Shown: positions 43,054 through 53,319, counted from the stretch's first letter. The stretch is 64,000 bases of DNA from Terribacillus saccharophilus (GCF_002272075.1 NZ_NPBJ01000022.1:124001-188000), one strand, 5' to 3'. Notes: generated by a model from the letters alone, not told the origin. Program-made: numbers and translations.

Positions 43054-44445
43054 TCATGAAGCATTCTCTTTCAGTTTCTTCATTTCTTCCACCCATGCCA
43101 TCACTTCTACACGGATTTCTTCTTGCTTTTCATTTACCTGGTCAATCTTTTCTTGTTCCAGGTCGCTTAACTCTTCCTTTGCCATATCAAAGCGTTCCTG
43201 GATAAGCTGGGATACAGCAACTTTCACTTCCTCTGTGATGACTTCCTCTTCTGCAAGATTTGTAAGCGCTGCTTCGTATCGCACCTCTTCATTACCCATT
43301 ATATTCTTTATCTTAGCAAGCACTTGCCGCTGGCGATCGTATTCATCGCCTACTTCCCACCCATTCGGGGGTATATTGACAGGCGCCCATGCCAAGTCCA
43401 AATTTGATGGCAGCCATTCATATTCAATGGTAGTCTGAAGATCTGCTGCACTATCTGCAGCGTAATATTTTCCTCTGCCTGCTTCTGCTACATCAGCCAG
43501 TTGATTTTCTGATTCCTCATCGACATCAAATCCAATAACGTTAACAATGCCCGATTCATCCGATGCAGCTTGCTCGGCTGCCTTAATTGGATCACCTCCG
43601 CAAGTCTCTTTCCCATCGCTGACAATATAAATTGCGGTTGCACCATCCATCGAACTGCTTTTGTCTGCTGCTGCTTCAATTGCTCCTGCAAGCGGCGTCC
43701 AGCCTTTTGCCTCGATTTGGTCTGTTGCTTTACTGAATTTCTGATTATCATATGCTTCAGAGGTATAGACCTCTTCAATACCTGAACAAGATTCATCCAT
43801 ATCTGTATCCGACTCAGACCCTTTATGACCATAAACGATCAAAGATATTTCACTTGAGCTTCCCAGTGTTTTAGCGAAGCTCTTGACGGCATCTTTAGCC
43901 ACTTTCATCTTCTGCTCGCCACCTACATCCAAAAGCATGCTGGAGCTGGCATCCAGCAAGATAATGGCGTTCTCAGCTTCAGATGATGCATCAGCATCTT
44001 CTTCAGCCTCCGGATGCGGCAGGTATGGATCCTCGAAAGCTGGTTTCATATTCTCCGCGTCCTGAATCGTTTGCCCATAATATGGACTCCCTAAAACAGC
44101 TATCAGAGCCTTATGCAGTGTTTCAGGGTTATCATCAGACTCGATTGCTTCCTTCAAGGATGGAATTGCTGCATCTATAATGTCCTCGTCTTTTACATTT
44201 CCATCGCTTTTAGCTGTGTCAGTTTCTATCGGAATATCAGAAGTCTCTTTTCCACCCTGCTGTTCTTTAAGCACCGACAGCGATCCTTCCGTGCTGACTT
44301 CCTGTATCGTACTTATATCCATTGTTTCATCTGCTTCTATAGTCGCTTCTTCTGTAGCAGATTCTTCATCTGGAGCACTATTCGGACTGCATGCTGCCAA
44401 TACGATAAGCGAAACCAAAAGCAGGAAAATGGAGGTGTTTTTCAT
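43054..44445 (-). CDS. VWA-domain lipoprotein
   Basis: This 463-residue precursor has a lipoprotein signal ending LIVLAACSPN (Cys19), then an acidic linker to ~155. A von Willebrand A domain (~160-345) carries an intact MIDAS (ILLDASSSM, then GWTPLAGAIEAA and IVSDGKET). A helical, Glu/Lys-rich C-terminus follows. It resembles B. subtilis YwmC/YwmD-type surface VWA proteins but is longer. Metal-dependent adhesion to a partner is inferred. ATG 44445 follows GGAG. Confidence 0.85.
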   Translation of the reverse strand: MKNTSIFLLLVSLIVLAACSPNSAPDEESATEEATIEADETMDISTIQEVSTEGSLSVLKEQQGGKETSDIPIETDTAKSDGNVKDEDIIDAAIPSLKEAIESDDNPETLHKALIAVLGSPYYGQTIQDAENMKPAFEDPYLPHPEAEEDADASSEAENAIILLDASSSMLLDVGGEQKMKVAKDAVKSFAKTLGSSSEISLIVYGHKGSESDTDMDESCSGIEEVYTSEAYDNQKFSKATDQIEAKGWTPLAGAIEAAADKSSSMDGATAIYIVSDGKETCGGDPIKAAEQAASDESGIVNVIGFDVDEESENQLADVAEAGRGKYYAADSAADLQTTIEYEWLPSNLDLAWAPVNIPPNGWEVGDEYDRQRQVLAKIKNIMGNEEVRYEAALTNLAEEEVITEEVKVAVSQLIQERFDMAKEELSDLEQEKIDQVNEKQEEIRVEVMAWVEEMKKLKENAS

Positions 44446-44529
44446 TCGAACCTAACTCCTCTCCTTTGTTGCTATTAGTACGAATTATCAACAGCTTCGT
44501 TTCAAAATTCAGGAAATCCTAACCGCGCT

Positions 44530-44871
44530 CTACTCCTTAACCTGTTCTACAATGGACTCCCCCGCGGAATCATCATCGTACATCCATTGCCACTGTTCAT
44601 GCAGCCGTATTCGGCCGTCTGCCAATATTTCCGGCACAGAAACACACTGTCCGCTCCGCAGCTCGCACTTATCATTAATATGATGATAACGAAAACGAAG
44701 CTTTCCATCTGTTTCCACCAAACCAATCAGCCTTCCTTCCAGAATCGAACCGCCGCTATATGCTGCGGTAAGAATCTGTCCATCCTGCTTGTAATGAAAG
44801 ATGGTTTCACTTGAGGTTTCACCATTGTCTGTATTTGTGACGGCGCGAAAAGTCAGGTTATGATAATTCAT
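44530..44871 (-). CDS. Small beta-barrel-like protein (misnamed 'N-acetylglutamate synthase' family)
   Basis: A 113-residue protein with alternating strands: [58 protein letters not shown], and a terminal [12 protein letters not shown]. It matches a family of Bacillus proteins often labelled N-acetylglutamate synthase, although it has no GNAT or kinase fold, so that name is doubtful. ATG 44871 with GGAGGG is chosen. It overlaps the purT 3' end by 14 bases, so translation is probably coupled. Confidence 0.7.
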   Translation of the reverse strand: MNYHNLTFRAVTNTDNGETSSETIFHYKQDGQILTAAYSGGSILEGRLIGLVETDGKLRFRYHHINDKCELRSGQCVSVPEILADGRIRLHEQWQWMYDDDSAGESIVEQVKE

Positions 44872-46030
44872 CCTGTCCCTCCACTTTAAGCCGTTTTCTT
44901 GCCTGTTCTGCGCGTTCCCTTGCTTCTTCCACAGTTTCAGCAACGGATAAAGCTACAGCAACTCTGCGGCCTACTGTTGTCGATGGCTTGCGAAAGACAC
45001 GAATCTGCGTTTGGGGCTCTTGCAGTGCTTCTCTTAAACCCGATATATGATAGGATTCCAAAGCTGTGCCCGCTTTTAACGGACTGGTTGCACCAGGCTG
45101 CACCAGCTTGATTTCTGTAATCGGCAAGCCTAATATTGCTCGCACGTGCAAGGCAAATTGGGACAACTGCTGTGTCACCATCGTCACCATTCCCGTGTCA
45201 TGCGGGCGTGGTGACACTTCACTGAAGTATACTTGCTCCCCTGCAAGGAAGAGCTCTACCCCGAATAAGCCATAGCCGCCTAATCCGGTTGTAATACGCT
45301 CTGCTATCTCCTGTGCTTCTTCCAGCTGCGAATCTGTCAGCTGATGAGGCTGCCATGAAGCGGTATAGTCGCCATTTTCCTGCTCATGCCCAATCGGCTC
45401 GCAGAAGAAGGTACCGTTTACTGCACGGACTGTCAGCAGTGTGACTTCCGCATCAAAGTGAATGAATTCTTCTACAATGACTCGCGGTTTCTGCACTCTT
45501 CCGCCTTCCATGGCAATTTGCCAGCTTCGCTCGATATCCTCCGGTTTCCGGCAGACACTTTGTCCTTTACCAGATGAACTCATCAAAGGCTTGATGACAC
45601 AAGGAAAACCGATTTTCTCCACCGCTTCCTGAAATTCCTCGTATGTATCTGCAAAACGATAGCCAGCTGTCGGGACATCCAAAGTTTCAGAAGCAAATCT
45701 GCGGATTCCTTCCCGATCCATTGTTAGCTTTGCAGCTTTTGCAGTCGGTACGACATGATAGCCTTCCCTCTCTAGTTCGACCAATTCATCTGTAGCGATT
45801 GCCTCAATCTCCGGAACAATAAAATCTGGTTTTTCCCATTCTACTATCTGTCTGAGCTTTTCACGATCCAGCATATCAATAACATAGCTCCGATCGGCAA
45901 CCGACATTGCCGGAGCCCCATCGTACCGGTCCACTGCAATTGTCTCTACGCCAAGCCTCTGCGCTTCGATTACAACCTCTTTTCCCAGTTCTCCAGATCC
46001 GAGCAGCAGCAGTTTTTTCGTTTGATACAT
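44858..46030 (-). CDS. purT: Formate-dependent phosphoribosylglycinamide formyltransferase
   Basis: ATP-grasp enzyme (390 aa) that uses formate and ATP to formylate GAR in purine synthesis, a folate-independent alternative to PurN. It shows [52 protein letters not shown] and [11 protein letters not shown] with [23 protein letters not shown] precedes ATG 46030. It is outside any purine operon, paired with the overlapping small gene. Confidence 0.95.
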   Translation of the reverse strand: MYQTKKLLLLGSGELGKEVVIEAQRLGVETIAVDRYDGAPAMSVADRSYVIDMLDREKLRQIVEWEKPDFIVPEIEAIATDELVELEREGYHVVPTAKAAKLTMDREGIRRFASETLDVPTAGYRFADTYEEFQEAVEKIGFPCVIKPLMSSSGKGQSVCRKPEDIERSWQIAMEGGRVQKPRVIVEEFIHFDAEVTLLTVRAVNGTFFCEPIGHEQENGDYTASWQPHQLTDSQLEEAQEIAERITTGLGGYGLFGVELFLAGEQVYFSEVSPRPHDTGMVTMVTQQLSQFALHVRAILGLPITEIKLVQPGATSPLKAGTALESYHISGLREALQEPQTQIRVFRKPSTTVGRRVAVALSVAETVEEARERAEQARKRLKVEGQDELS

Positions 46031-46156
46031 ACTATCGCCTCCTGAGTTGCAATTAGTAAAAAGTTTTGCGCCATGATTCGACTTTATCTGATAAACTTAT
46101 GTTACCATGCCTGTCCAATTCAGGTAATCCTTACTTTTGTCGCAGGAGGAAAAACG

Positions 46157-48514
46157 TTGCTTCCGTTCATTGATATACCGGGTATCCATCTTCTCTACAC
46201 TATCACTAGCGTATTGCTCATAAGCGTACTCACCAGGCTTGTATTATATGTGAGCCAGCATATGATGCGGACTGACGTCAGTACATGGAAAGTGATTTTA
46301 GTATCACTAGGAACTGGCTTAAGTGCCATTCTAGCTACATATTCGTTTACCCTATCGATTGATGCGGGCCCTGCTCCTCAAGCGACATGTCTTTTCTTCA
46401 TTGTCAATTTCCTTCTAAGTTCCGTAAGCGGCGCTCTTATTCTGCGTGTCGTACGCAGTCCGATAGGAAATACCAGACATGATTTGCTTATCAGCCTTCT
46501 TTTAGCCGCCTTAATTTACTTATTACATATGTTAACACCGATTTCCTTATATCCAAATTTGATTGATGTCCACTTTATAGAAGTACTTACTTCGATGGTG
46601 TTGACACAATCGACTATATTCACCTTATTCCGTTTTCTTAATATGTATACGAATGGAGAACAAATGAAGTGGAGCAAGCTATTGTTATTATTCGGAAGTC
46701 TGATGTCTGGAATTGCTATTGTCGGTTTAGGTTATTGCATCTTTGCAGCTTTCACTTCTTATCAATCAGCAATGTCTTATAACCTTCATTTCATGCTTCC
46801 TACTGTTATCGTTTTAACTTCTAATACAGTCTTGACTGTCATTCCGTTGCTTTATAGGAACAGGGCACTAGTGACGACACAGCAGCTCTATCAATCTCTG
46901 TTCAATGACAATCCTAATGCTGTATTGGCAGTTGAGAAGTATGGTTCGATTCTGCATGCTAATAAAGAAAGTGAATTTTTGACCGGTTATAACGAGGATG
47001 CTATCAAAAGAATGGATGCAGCAGCTCTGTTCCTTGATAAGGAGATATTCCGGAATCACCTTAATATCCTTAAGAATGGCGGATCACATCAATGGGACAC
47101 TAAAATAATTAGCCGATCAGGTGTACAAATAGATGTTCATGTTACTGGCATCCCTACGATTGTGAAACATCATATAGTTGGTTACTTTCTCGTCATCAAG
47201 GACATATCGCAGACGATAGAGACAGCCAAACAAGTTGAATTTCTTGCCTATCATGACGATCTGACCAAACTGCCGAATCGCCGCCTGATGCAGCAGCAGA
47301 TGCAGGAATACGCAGGCAAAGGAACCTCCTTCAGTATTCTGTTAATTGATTATGATTTGTTCAAACGAATTAATGATATTTTTGGACATTCCTTTGGCGA
47401 TAAGGTCCTAGTGGAAACAGCAGCTCGTCTGGAAAGAATTTTGGATGGTAAAGGCACCGTCAACCGGGTTGGAGGAGATGAATTCCTGCTCATCGTACCC
47501 GGAGAGTCCGCAACTCGACTCGCTCAATACATTGTCGAGCAGTTCCGACAGCCAATGCGGCTTCAAGATTACGAGCACGTTTTGCAAGCCAGTATCGGCA
47601 TTGCTTCCTTCCCGGAGCATGCGGAAGATATGGATAATCTCTATAAGTACGCTGATATTGCGATGTATCAGACGAAAGAAAACGGTGGAAATAATTACAC
47701 TGTCTTTCAGCCGGAGATGGCAGAAAAACAGGTGCTTCGGTTCGAGATTGAACATGAGCTGCAGGAAGCGATCGAAACACAGGCTTTTGATTTGTACTTT
47801 CAGCCAAAATTTCACAGCTTCAAACGTACAATAACTGGAGCAGAAGTGCTGCTGCGCTGGAACCATCCCGAACGTGGCTTCATTCCTCCGAATATATTCA
47901 TTCCGATTGCCGAGGAAAGCGGTCTGATAGTCGCTATTGAGCGCAGTGTCATTGAGCGGGTAATGGCTTGCTTAGCGAAATGGCTGGAAGAAACCAACGA
48001 ATGCACTATTCCTTGCATCTCCATCAACGTATCTGTTATTACGTTCCTGCAGGATGATTTCTCAAGTTTCTTCCGAGATCGACTGAATCATTACAATCTG
48101 GATGGCAGCTTGCTGGAACTGGAAATCACAGAACGTGTTGTCATGCAGAATGAAACCAAAATAAATTCCATCCTCCAGAAATTGCGCAAAACAGGGGTTA
48201 AAATTAGTATCGACGATTTCGGAACCGGGTATAGTTCCTTGAACTATCTGGATAAACTCGAAGTCGATATCTTAAAAATTGATCAAACGTTCATTCAACA
48301 TATCGAGTATAATCAATCCATTGTCGCCACCATCCAGTCTCTGGCTGAAAACCTGAAGCTTCATACTATAGCTGAGGGCGTCGAAACGGAAGCTCAGCTG
48401 CAAGCACTTCAAGAGCTCGGTTGCACAGAGGTACAAGGTTATCTATTTTCCAAGCCGCTGCCTCAACCTGATTTCGAGTCAGCTTACATAATGCATATAC
48501 CCGTGGATGCCTAG
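46157..48514 (+). CDS. ykoW: Membrane GGDEF-EAL c-di-GMP protein with degenerate MHYT sensor (YkoW type)
   Basis: A 785-residue protein: seven-helix MHYT-like sensor (~4-234), PAS (~244-352), GGDEF (~360-525, GGDEF intact at 439-443) and EAL (~530-780, EVL at 563-565, with EITERVV, DDFGTGYSS and EGVETEAQ). Both enzymatic halves look competent. Domain order and length match B. subtilis YkoW. The sensor lacks MHYT in the first and third repeats. TTG 46157, with GGAGG 8 bases upstream, is preferred over ATG 46073, which has none. ykoS and ykoT follow. Confidence 0.88.
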   Translation: MLPFIDIPGIHLLYTITSVLLISVLTRLVLYVSQHMMRTDVSTWKVILVSLGTGLSAILATYSFTLSIDAGPAPQATCLFFIVNFLLSSVSGALILRVVRSPIGNTRHDLLISLLLAALIYLLHMLTPISLYPNLIDVHFIEVLTSMVLTQSTIFTLFRFLNMYTNGEQMKWSKLLLLFGSLMSGIAIVGLGYCIFAAFTSYQSAMSYNLHFMLPTVIVLTSNTVLTVIPLLYRNRALVTTQQLYQSLFNDNPNAVLAVEKYGSILHANKESEFLTGYNEDAIKRMDAAALFLDKEIFRNHLNILKNGGSHQWDTKIISRSGVQIDVHVTGIPTIVKHHIVGYFLVIKDISQTIETAKQVEFLAYHDDLTKLPNRRLMQQQMQEYAGKGTSFSILLIDYDLFKRINDIFGHSFGDKVLVETAARLERILDGKGTVNRVGGDEFLLIVPGESATRLAQYIVEQFRQPMRLQDYEHVLQASIGIASFPEHAEDMDNLYKYADIAMYQTKENGGNNYTVFQPEMAEKQVLRFEIEHELQEAIETQAFDLYFQPKFHSFKRTITGAEVLLRWNHPERGFIPPNIFIPIAEESGLIVAIERSVIERVMACLAKWLEETNECTIPCISINVSVITFLQDDFSSFFRDRLNHYNLDGSLLELEITERVVMQNETKINSILQKLRKTGVKISIDDFGTGYSSLNYLDKLEVDILKIDQTFIQHIEYNQSIVATIQSLAENLKLHTIAEGVETEAQLQALQELGCTEVQGYLFSKPLPQPDFESAYIMHIPVDA

Positions 48515-48531
48515 CATTCCGGGTATTTTTT
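48497..48531 (+). terminator. Terminator of the ykoW-type gene
   Basis: ATACCCG / CGGGTAT stem spanning the stop codon, followed by a T run. Read-through to ykoS is possible, as the stem is short. Confidence 0.7.
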
Positions 48532-48591
48532 GTATAGATCTTTATCTGCTGCCGCATACTAACAGCATTACTTTGGGAGGATGTGGGAATA

Positions 48592-50277
48592 TTGCGGAAC
48601 TATGCAGACAGAAAAGCCATCCTGCTATGCGTGGCAGCGATACTTATCTTCGTCTCTCCCCTATTCCTGCTGGGAGATCACGCCCATATCCGAGTCCATG
48701 ACAATCTTGACTCCAATCTTGCTTGGTATAAAGTACTTGCTGCAAGCGGGCAGATGTTTGGCGGTGTCCATGCGGTCATCCCTCAAATTATTGGCGGACT
48801 GCCTCGGGATGCACTCGGCACAGAATGGACACTTATCGTTTGGCTGCATGCTTGGTTTCCGACAATGACTGCTTACGCAATCAGCCAGCTGCTTACCCGG
48901 CTGATTGCGTTTCTTGGGATGTATTTACTACTTCGTACTCATATCATCCGGAATATGAAAGCACATTGGATTGCTGCTCTCGTTTCACTTGCATTTGCTC
49001 TGACACCATTCTGGCCGTCTGGCATGCTTAGCACCATGGGGCATCCTTTAGCACTTTGGGCTTTCCTATCTATCCGATCCCAAAAAGCGAATTGGAAGCA
49101 TTGGACTGCTATTACTTTATTACCGTTATACGCTAGTTTTGTTCTTGGATTTTTCTTCTTCCTCGCACTTATGGGAATTATATGGCTGGTCGACCTGCTT
49201 CGATATCGCAGACTGAATCTGCTGTTCTTGGCAAGCATCATCTGGATGACAGCTGTTTTCCTAGCAACGGATTACCGGCTTGTCTATACAATGATAGCTG
49301 GTTCTGAAACGATGCATCGTGTTGAATTCGTGTCCTCCAGACAGGATTTTGCCCAAACGCTCCGCTTGTTCTGGAAGAACTTCACGTTGGGACATAATCA
49401 CGTTATGACCCTCCACACCTTCGTGATTCTGCCAGTGCTGGTGATAGCTTTAATTGTGGTCCTCTTCAACCGAGGCCGTACAAGACCAATGAACATTTAT
49501 CTCGGCCTGACTGGATTGAATCTGCTGTTATCGTTTTGGTATGCCCTTTGGTTCAATAAGATTTGGAGATTACCGAAAGAGCATATCGACCTGCTTTCAG
49601 CCTTTAATTTTGCCCGCTTCCATTTCCTTCGTCCACTCGTTATTTATGTTAGTTTCGGACTGGCTTGTTATCTGCTATGGCAGCTTGGAAAACGCAGCAT
49701 ACGAGTTTTTGTGTATGCTTGCCTCTGTCTCCAGCTTGTCATATTAGCTCTATCCAACGAAGAAATTATTTATGGCCTTTATCAGCATACGCCTTCTGTG
49801 GAAGCCTTCTATGCTGTTGATCAATTCAAGGAAATCCGTGATTATATCGGCAAGCCTCAAGACACATATAAAGTGGCAAGCATCGGCTTGCATCCTGCTA
49901 TTGCACAATACAATGGTTTCTATACTGTCGATACATACAACAATATTATTCCTTTAAGCTATAAACATCAGTTCCGTGAAGTCATTGCTGGAGAACTGGC
50001 CAAAAGTAAAAATCTGACACGTTACTTTGATGAATGGGGCAGCCGGCTGTATATTTTTTCAGCAGAGCTTGGAAAGCACTATGACTTTCGGAAAGACACC
50101 GGCCGCAGCATTCAGAATCTTGATTTGAATGCAGAGGCTTTACGGGAGCTGGGCGGAGCCTATATTCTATCTTCCATTTGGATCGAGAATGTGGCCGACA
50201 ATGATTTGCACTATGAACGAAGCTTCCATCATCCCGACTCTGCTTGGAAAGTCCATCTATACCGGGTACAACCATAA
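48592..50277 (+). CDS. ykoS: YkoS-like polytopic membrane protein (DUF6044)
   Basis: A ~561-residue membrane protein with about ten helices and an extracytoplasmic C-terminal part (from ~400). The family-like N-terminus has FLLGDHAHIRVHDNLDSNLAW, where His/Asp residues follow helix 1 as in GT-C-fold glycosyltransferases. Later come RFHFLRPLVIY and NGFYTVDTYNNIIPLSYKHQFR. TTG 48592 has GGGAGG 11 bases upstream; a GTG at 48583 is too close. Together with the YkoT GT2 it probably transfers a sugar outside the membrane (inference). Confidence 0.78.
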   Translation: MRNYADRKAILLCVAAILIFVSPLFLLGDHAHIRVHDNLDSNLAWYKVLAASGQMFGGVHAVIPQIIGGLPRDALGTEWTLIVWLHAWFPTMTAYAISQLLTRLIAFLGMYLLLRTHIIRNMKAHWIAALVSLAFALTPFWPSGMLSTMGHPLALWAFLSIRSQKANWKHWTAITLLPLYASFVLGFFFFLALMGIIWLVDLLRYRRLNLLFLASIIWMTAVFLATDYRLVYTMIAGSETMHRVEFVSSRQDFAQTLRLFWKNFTLGHNHVMTLHTFVILPVLVIALIVVLFNRGRTRPMNIYLGLTGLNLLLSFWYALWFNKIWRLPKEHIDLLSAFNFARFHFLRPLVIYVSFGLACYLLWQLGKRSIRVFVYACLCLQLVILALSNEEIIYGLYQHTPSVEAFYAVDQFKEIRDYIGKPQDTYKVASIGLHPAIAQYNGFYTVDTYNNIIPLSYKHQFREVIAGELAKSKNLTRYFDEWGSRLYIFSAELGKHYDFRKDTGRSIQNLDLNAEALRELGGAYILSSIWIENVADNDLHYERSFHHPDSAWKVHLYRVQP

Positions 50278-50290
50278 AGGAGGGAATCCA

Positions 50291-51283
50291 TTGACTACAT
50301 CTTTGCCTGTTCTTACATTAGTGATTCCTTGTTATAACGAAGAAGAGATCCTGACTGATACTTGCTCCAAGCTCACATCGACTCTAGCCGCCTTAATGCA
50401 GGAGCAGCTTATATCACCTTCAAGCAGTATCTTGTTCGTAGATGATGGCAGCAAGGATCATACTTGGCAGCTGATCAAAATAGAGCATTTGGCCAATCGT
50501 TTCGTCACGGGAATAAAGCTCGCAGCTAATGCAGGACATCAGCGGGCACTTCTTGCCGGAATGCTCCATGCGAAGGATTATTCCGATTGCGTCATCACAT
50601 TGGATGCAGATTTGCAGGACGACATCTCTGTTATCCGGACTTTTGTACTGCGTTATCTGGAAGGCTACGAAATTGTGTACGGCGTACGAAATGACCGCAC
50701 ATCGGATACTGGTTTCAAGCGTAATACTGCATCGCTTTTCTATCGGACAATGGAGATGCTCGGAATCCGGCTCATTTCCAATCATGCCGACTATCGACTG
50801 CTGAATAACCGAGCCTTAACAGAACTAAGTCGCTACAACGAATCCAAACTATTCCTTAGGGGCATCATTCCACAAATAGGATTTCGATCTGATATCGTAA
50901 CTTATGAACGAAAACCGCGACTAGCTGGAGAAACAAAATACCCTCTGAAAAAAATGCTCAGTTTTGCATTCGAAGGTATCACTTCTTTCAGCATCGCTCC
51001 TATCCGTATTATTGCAGCAGTTGGCTTCGCCCTGTTTCTTATTAGCCTGCTCGCTGCATGTTATGCTGCTATGCAGAAAATATTCGGGGAGCCCGATGCC
51101 GGCTGGACTTCCTTGATTATTTCTATCTGGCTGCTCGGAGGTCTGCAACTCATGGCCATTGGTATTATTGGTGAGTATATTGGTACAATTTTTGCAGAAG
51201 TAAAAAAACGCCCCTTATATACAATCGATAGCATCTTGAAGCAATTGCATCCGCAAGATAGCACGAACTTTACGAAAACTTAA
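50291..51283 (+). CDS. ykoT: YkoT-like family 2 glycosyltransferase
   Basis: This 330-residue GT2 has the DPM1-like domain LVIPCYNEEEIL, LFVDDGSKDHTW, TLDADLQDD (DxD) and a C-terminal pair of membrane helices (SIAPIRIIAAVGFALFLISL and the LGGLQLMAIGIIGEYIGTIF helix). Such enzymes charge undecaprenyl phosphate with a sugar that a partner membrane enzyme uses. TTG 50291 follows AAGGAGGG, 14 bases after the ykoS-like stop. Size is near B. subtilis YkoT (~337 aa). Confidence 0.88.
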   Translation: MTTSLPVLTLVIPCYNEEEILTDTCSKLTSTLAALMQEQLISPSSSILFVDDGSKDHTWQLIKIEHLANRFVTGIKLAANAGHQRALLAGMLHAKDYSDCVITLDADLQDDISVIRTFVLRYLEGYEIVYGVRNDRTSDTGFKRNTASLFYRTMEMLGIRLISNHADYRLLNNRALTELSRYNESKLFLRGIIPQIGFRSDIVTYERKPRLAGETKYPLKKMLSFAFEGITSFSIAPIRIIAAVGFALFLISLLAACYAAMQKIFGEPDAGWTSLIISIWLLGGLQLMAIGIIGEYIGTIFAEVKKRPLYTIDSILKQLHPQDSTNFTKT

Positions 51284-51360
51284 CAAATATTTTGCATTGG
51301 TGCAGGTTTTCTGTTAGAATATCTTACAAACAGGATACCCCCAAAATATTTCTGTTTTAT

Positions 51361-51417
51361 TTGCTGCTGTGTGCTCAGCAGCAATAAAAAAGCCACTCAT
51401 CTGAGTGGCTTTTTTGC
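51361..51417. terminator. Tandem hairpins between ykoT and the SSS gene
   Basis: First TTGCTGCTG / CAGCAGCAA (51361-51384), then AAAAAAGCCACTCA / TGAGTGGCTTTTTT (51386-51415). The second serves both convergent genes. Confidence 0.88.
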
Positions 51418-51422
51418 TTTTA

Positions 51423-53213
51423 TCAATCCCCGCTTAGTCGTGCTTTACGAGCAGTCTCTGTTTGCTTTTCAACATAATTATGATACTTCTGATACCAAAT
51501 TTTAATAGATACGATATAGAGAACCACGTTTGCCGCAATGAGTATGGCGATAACCGGCCAGAACCAGTTCGAAACCGCCGCTTCCTCGTAAGCCAATCCA
51601 ATTGGCGAGAAGATGACATAGAAAATGACAATCGAGAAAATTAATGTAATGGATACACCAATGGCATGCTTCCAAGGGACAAGATGATCTTTCCCATTTT
51701 CCTCATAAAAGACTGGTTTGATCACTTTCAACGGCTTTATTTTTGCCATGATAAGCATGAACCCGACCTCGATAGCTAACAAGATTCCGTATACGTGGAT
51801 ATAGTTGATACCAGGATCCCAATCGAATATCTGACGGAAGCCCCACACCATCATATAGTAAGCAATAACGTGGAATAGGATGACCACTTTAGCAGCTGAA
51901 GCTGGTACACGTTTAAAGATCATTCCCATCAATACGATAACAAGGATAGGTATATTAAAGAATCCAGTAAACTGTCGGATCAGATTCCACAAGCCATCTG
52001 GTGCGTACATAAGAAATGGTGCAACAAAGAAGGATACGAGGGCTATGATAATGCCTAGGATCTTGCTGACCTTAATTAATTTCTCATCAGTAGCACCCGG
52101 TTCGAATACAGGCTGGTAGATATCAAGCACCAGCAAAGTAGCGACACTATTTAAGATAGAGTTAAAGCTGCTTAGCACAGCCCCAAATAATACGGCAAGG
52201 AAAAAGCCGAGCATCCATACTGGCAGAACATCACTGACAAGTGTCGGGTAGCTTAAGTCTCCATTTTGAATAGAATCACCATATAAATGAAACGCGATAA
52301 TACCAGGTATCAGCATAAAGATCGGTACTAACAGCTTCAAATACCCTGTAAACAGGACTCCTTTTTGCCCCTCTGCCAGGTTTTTCGCACCTAAAACACG
52401 TTGAATGACATATTGATTTAATGCCCAATAGAATAAGTTGGCAAAGAGGATTCCTGTAAAAATAGAGAAGAATGGAACATTATCTGTGCTGCTGCCAATA
52501 GCATTCAGCTTTTCGGGACTATTCTGGACGATGTGCTTCATTCCATCTACCATATTTCCGTTACCCAGCAGAACGAAGCCGAGTATCGGAACTAGGAAAC
52601 CGATGATGACCAAACCGATGCCATTCAACGTATCAGATACTGCCACAGCCCTCAAGCCGCCGAAAATCGCATAAACTGCACCAATGATACCGACGAACCA
52701 GACTGTCAGCCATAACGCCTGCGTATATGTAATATCGAGAAGTTCCGGTAAATCGAATAATTGAAGGACGGATACACCGCCAGAATACAGCATGGAAGGA
52801 ATCGTCACACACATGTACCCGAGCAAGAACAAAATGACGGTCAATCGCCGAACAGTTTCATCATACCGTTTGCTCAGAAATTCCGGTATGGTGGAAATAC
52901 CAATTCCAAGGAACTTTGGCAACAGGAAGATTGCCATAATGATTGCAGCAAGACCAGCTGTCACTTCCCAGGCCATGCCAGACATATTATTGGTAAAGCT
53001 CTGCCCATTCAAGCCAATCAGCTGCTCTGCAGATAGATTCGTTAGCAGTAAGGAACCAGCTATGAACAGACCGGTCAATCCGCGGCCGGCAAGGAAATAT
53101 TCATCTGCCGTACTGACATTCCCTTTTGTCATATAGTAGGATACCACTGCGACCAACGCCATAAAAAAGGCACAAGAAACCAAGATAAAAATAATTTCTC
53201 CAATACTGAACAT
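51423..53213 (-). CDS. SSS family sodium/solute symporter (YidK/SglT-like)
   Basis: A 596-residue symporter with about 14 helices. It begins MFSIGEIIFILVSCAFFMAL and shows STADEYFLAGRGLTGLFIAG, NLSAEQLIGLNGQSF and WEVTAGLAAIIMA, a pattern of sugar/sialic-acid-type SSS members. A cytosolic loop with KIKPLKVIKPVFYEENG lies near the end. ATG 53213 follows AAAGGGTG. The substrate is unproven; galactose or glucoside-type sugars are possible. Confidence 0.85.
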   Translation of the reverse strand: MFSIGEIIFILVSCAFFMALVAVVSYYMTKGNVSTADEYFLAGRGLTGLFIAGSLLLTNLSAEQLIGLNGQSFTNNMSGMAWEVTAGLAAIIMAIFLLPKFLGIGISTIPEFLSKRYDETVRRLTVILFLLGYMCVTIPSMLYSGGVSVLQLFDLPELLDITYTQALWLTVWFVGIIGAVYAIFGGLRAVAVSDTLNGIGLVIIGFLVPILGFVLLGNGNMVDGMKHIVQNSPEKLNAIGSSTDNVPFFSIFTGILFANLFYWALNQYVIQRVLGAKNLAEGQKGVLFTGYLKLLVPIFMLIPGIIAFHLYGDSIQNGDLSYPTLVSDVLPVWMLGFFLAVLFGAVLSSFNSILNSVATLLVLDIYQPVFEPGATDEKLIKVSKILGIIIALVSFFVAPFLMYAPDGLWNLIRQFTGFFNIPILVIVLMGMIFKRVPASAAKVVILFHVIAYYMMVWGFRQIFDWDPGINYIHVYGILLAIEVGFMLIMAKIKPLKVIKPVFYEENGKDHLVPWKHAIGVSITLIFSIVIFYVIFSPIGLAYEEAAVSNWFWPVIAILIAANVVLYIVSIKIWYQKYHNYVEKQTETARKARLSGD

Positions 53214-53319
53214 GCGATCACCCTTTATGTAAAATAGCCTGTAATTTGTCAATTTGTCAGGCTTCTTTTAAGTAACCGTTATCATGCCTCGGGAAACCTC
53301 TTTTTAAGAAATTTTATTC

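Noticed and set aside
46073-46156. Upstream ATG giving a longer YkoW-type protein
   Set aside because: No ribosome site precedes it, whereas GGAGG precedes TTG 46157 and the first helix starts right after.
47408-47866. 152-codon minus-strand frame within the GGDEF region
   Set aside because: Antisense to a well-supported GGDEF-EAL gene.
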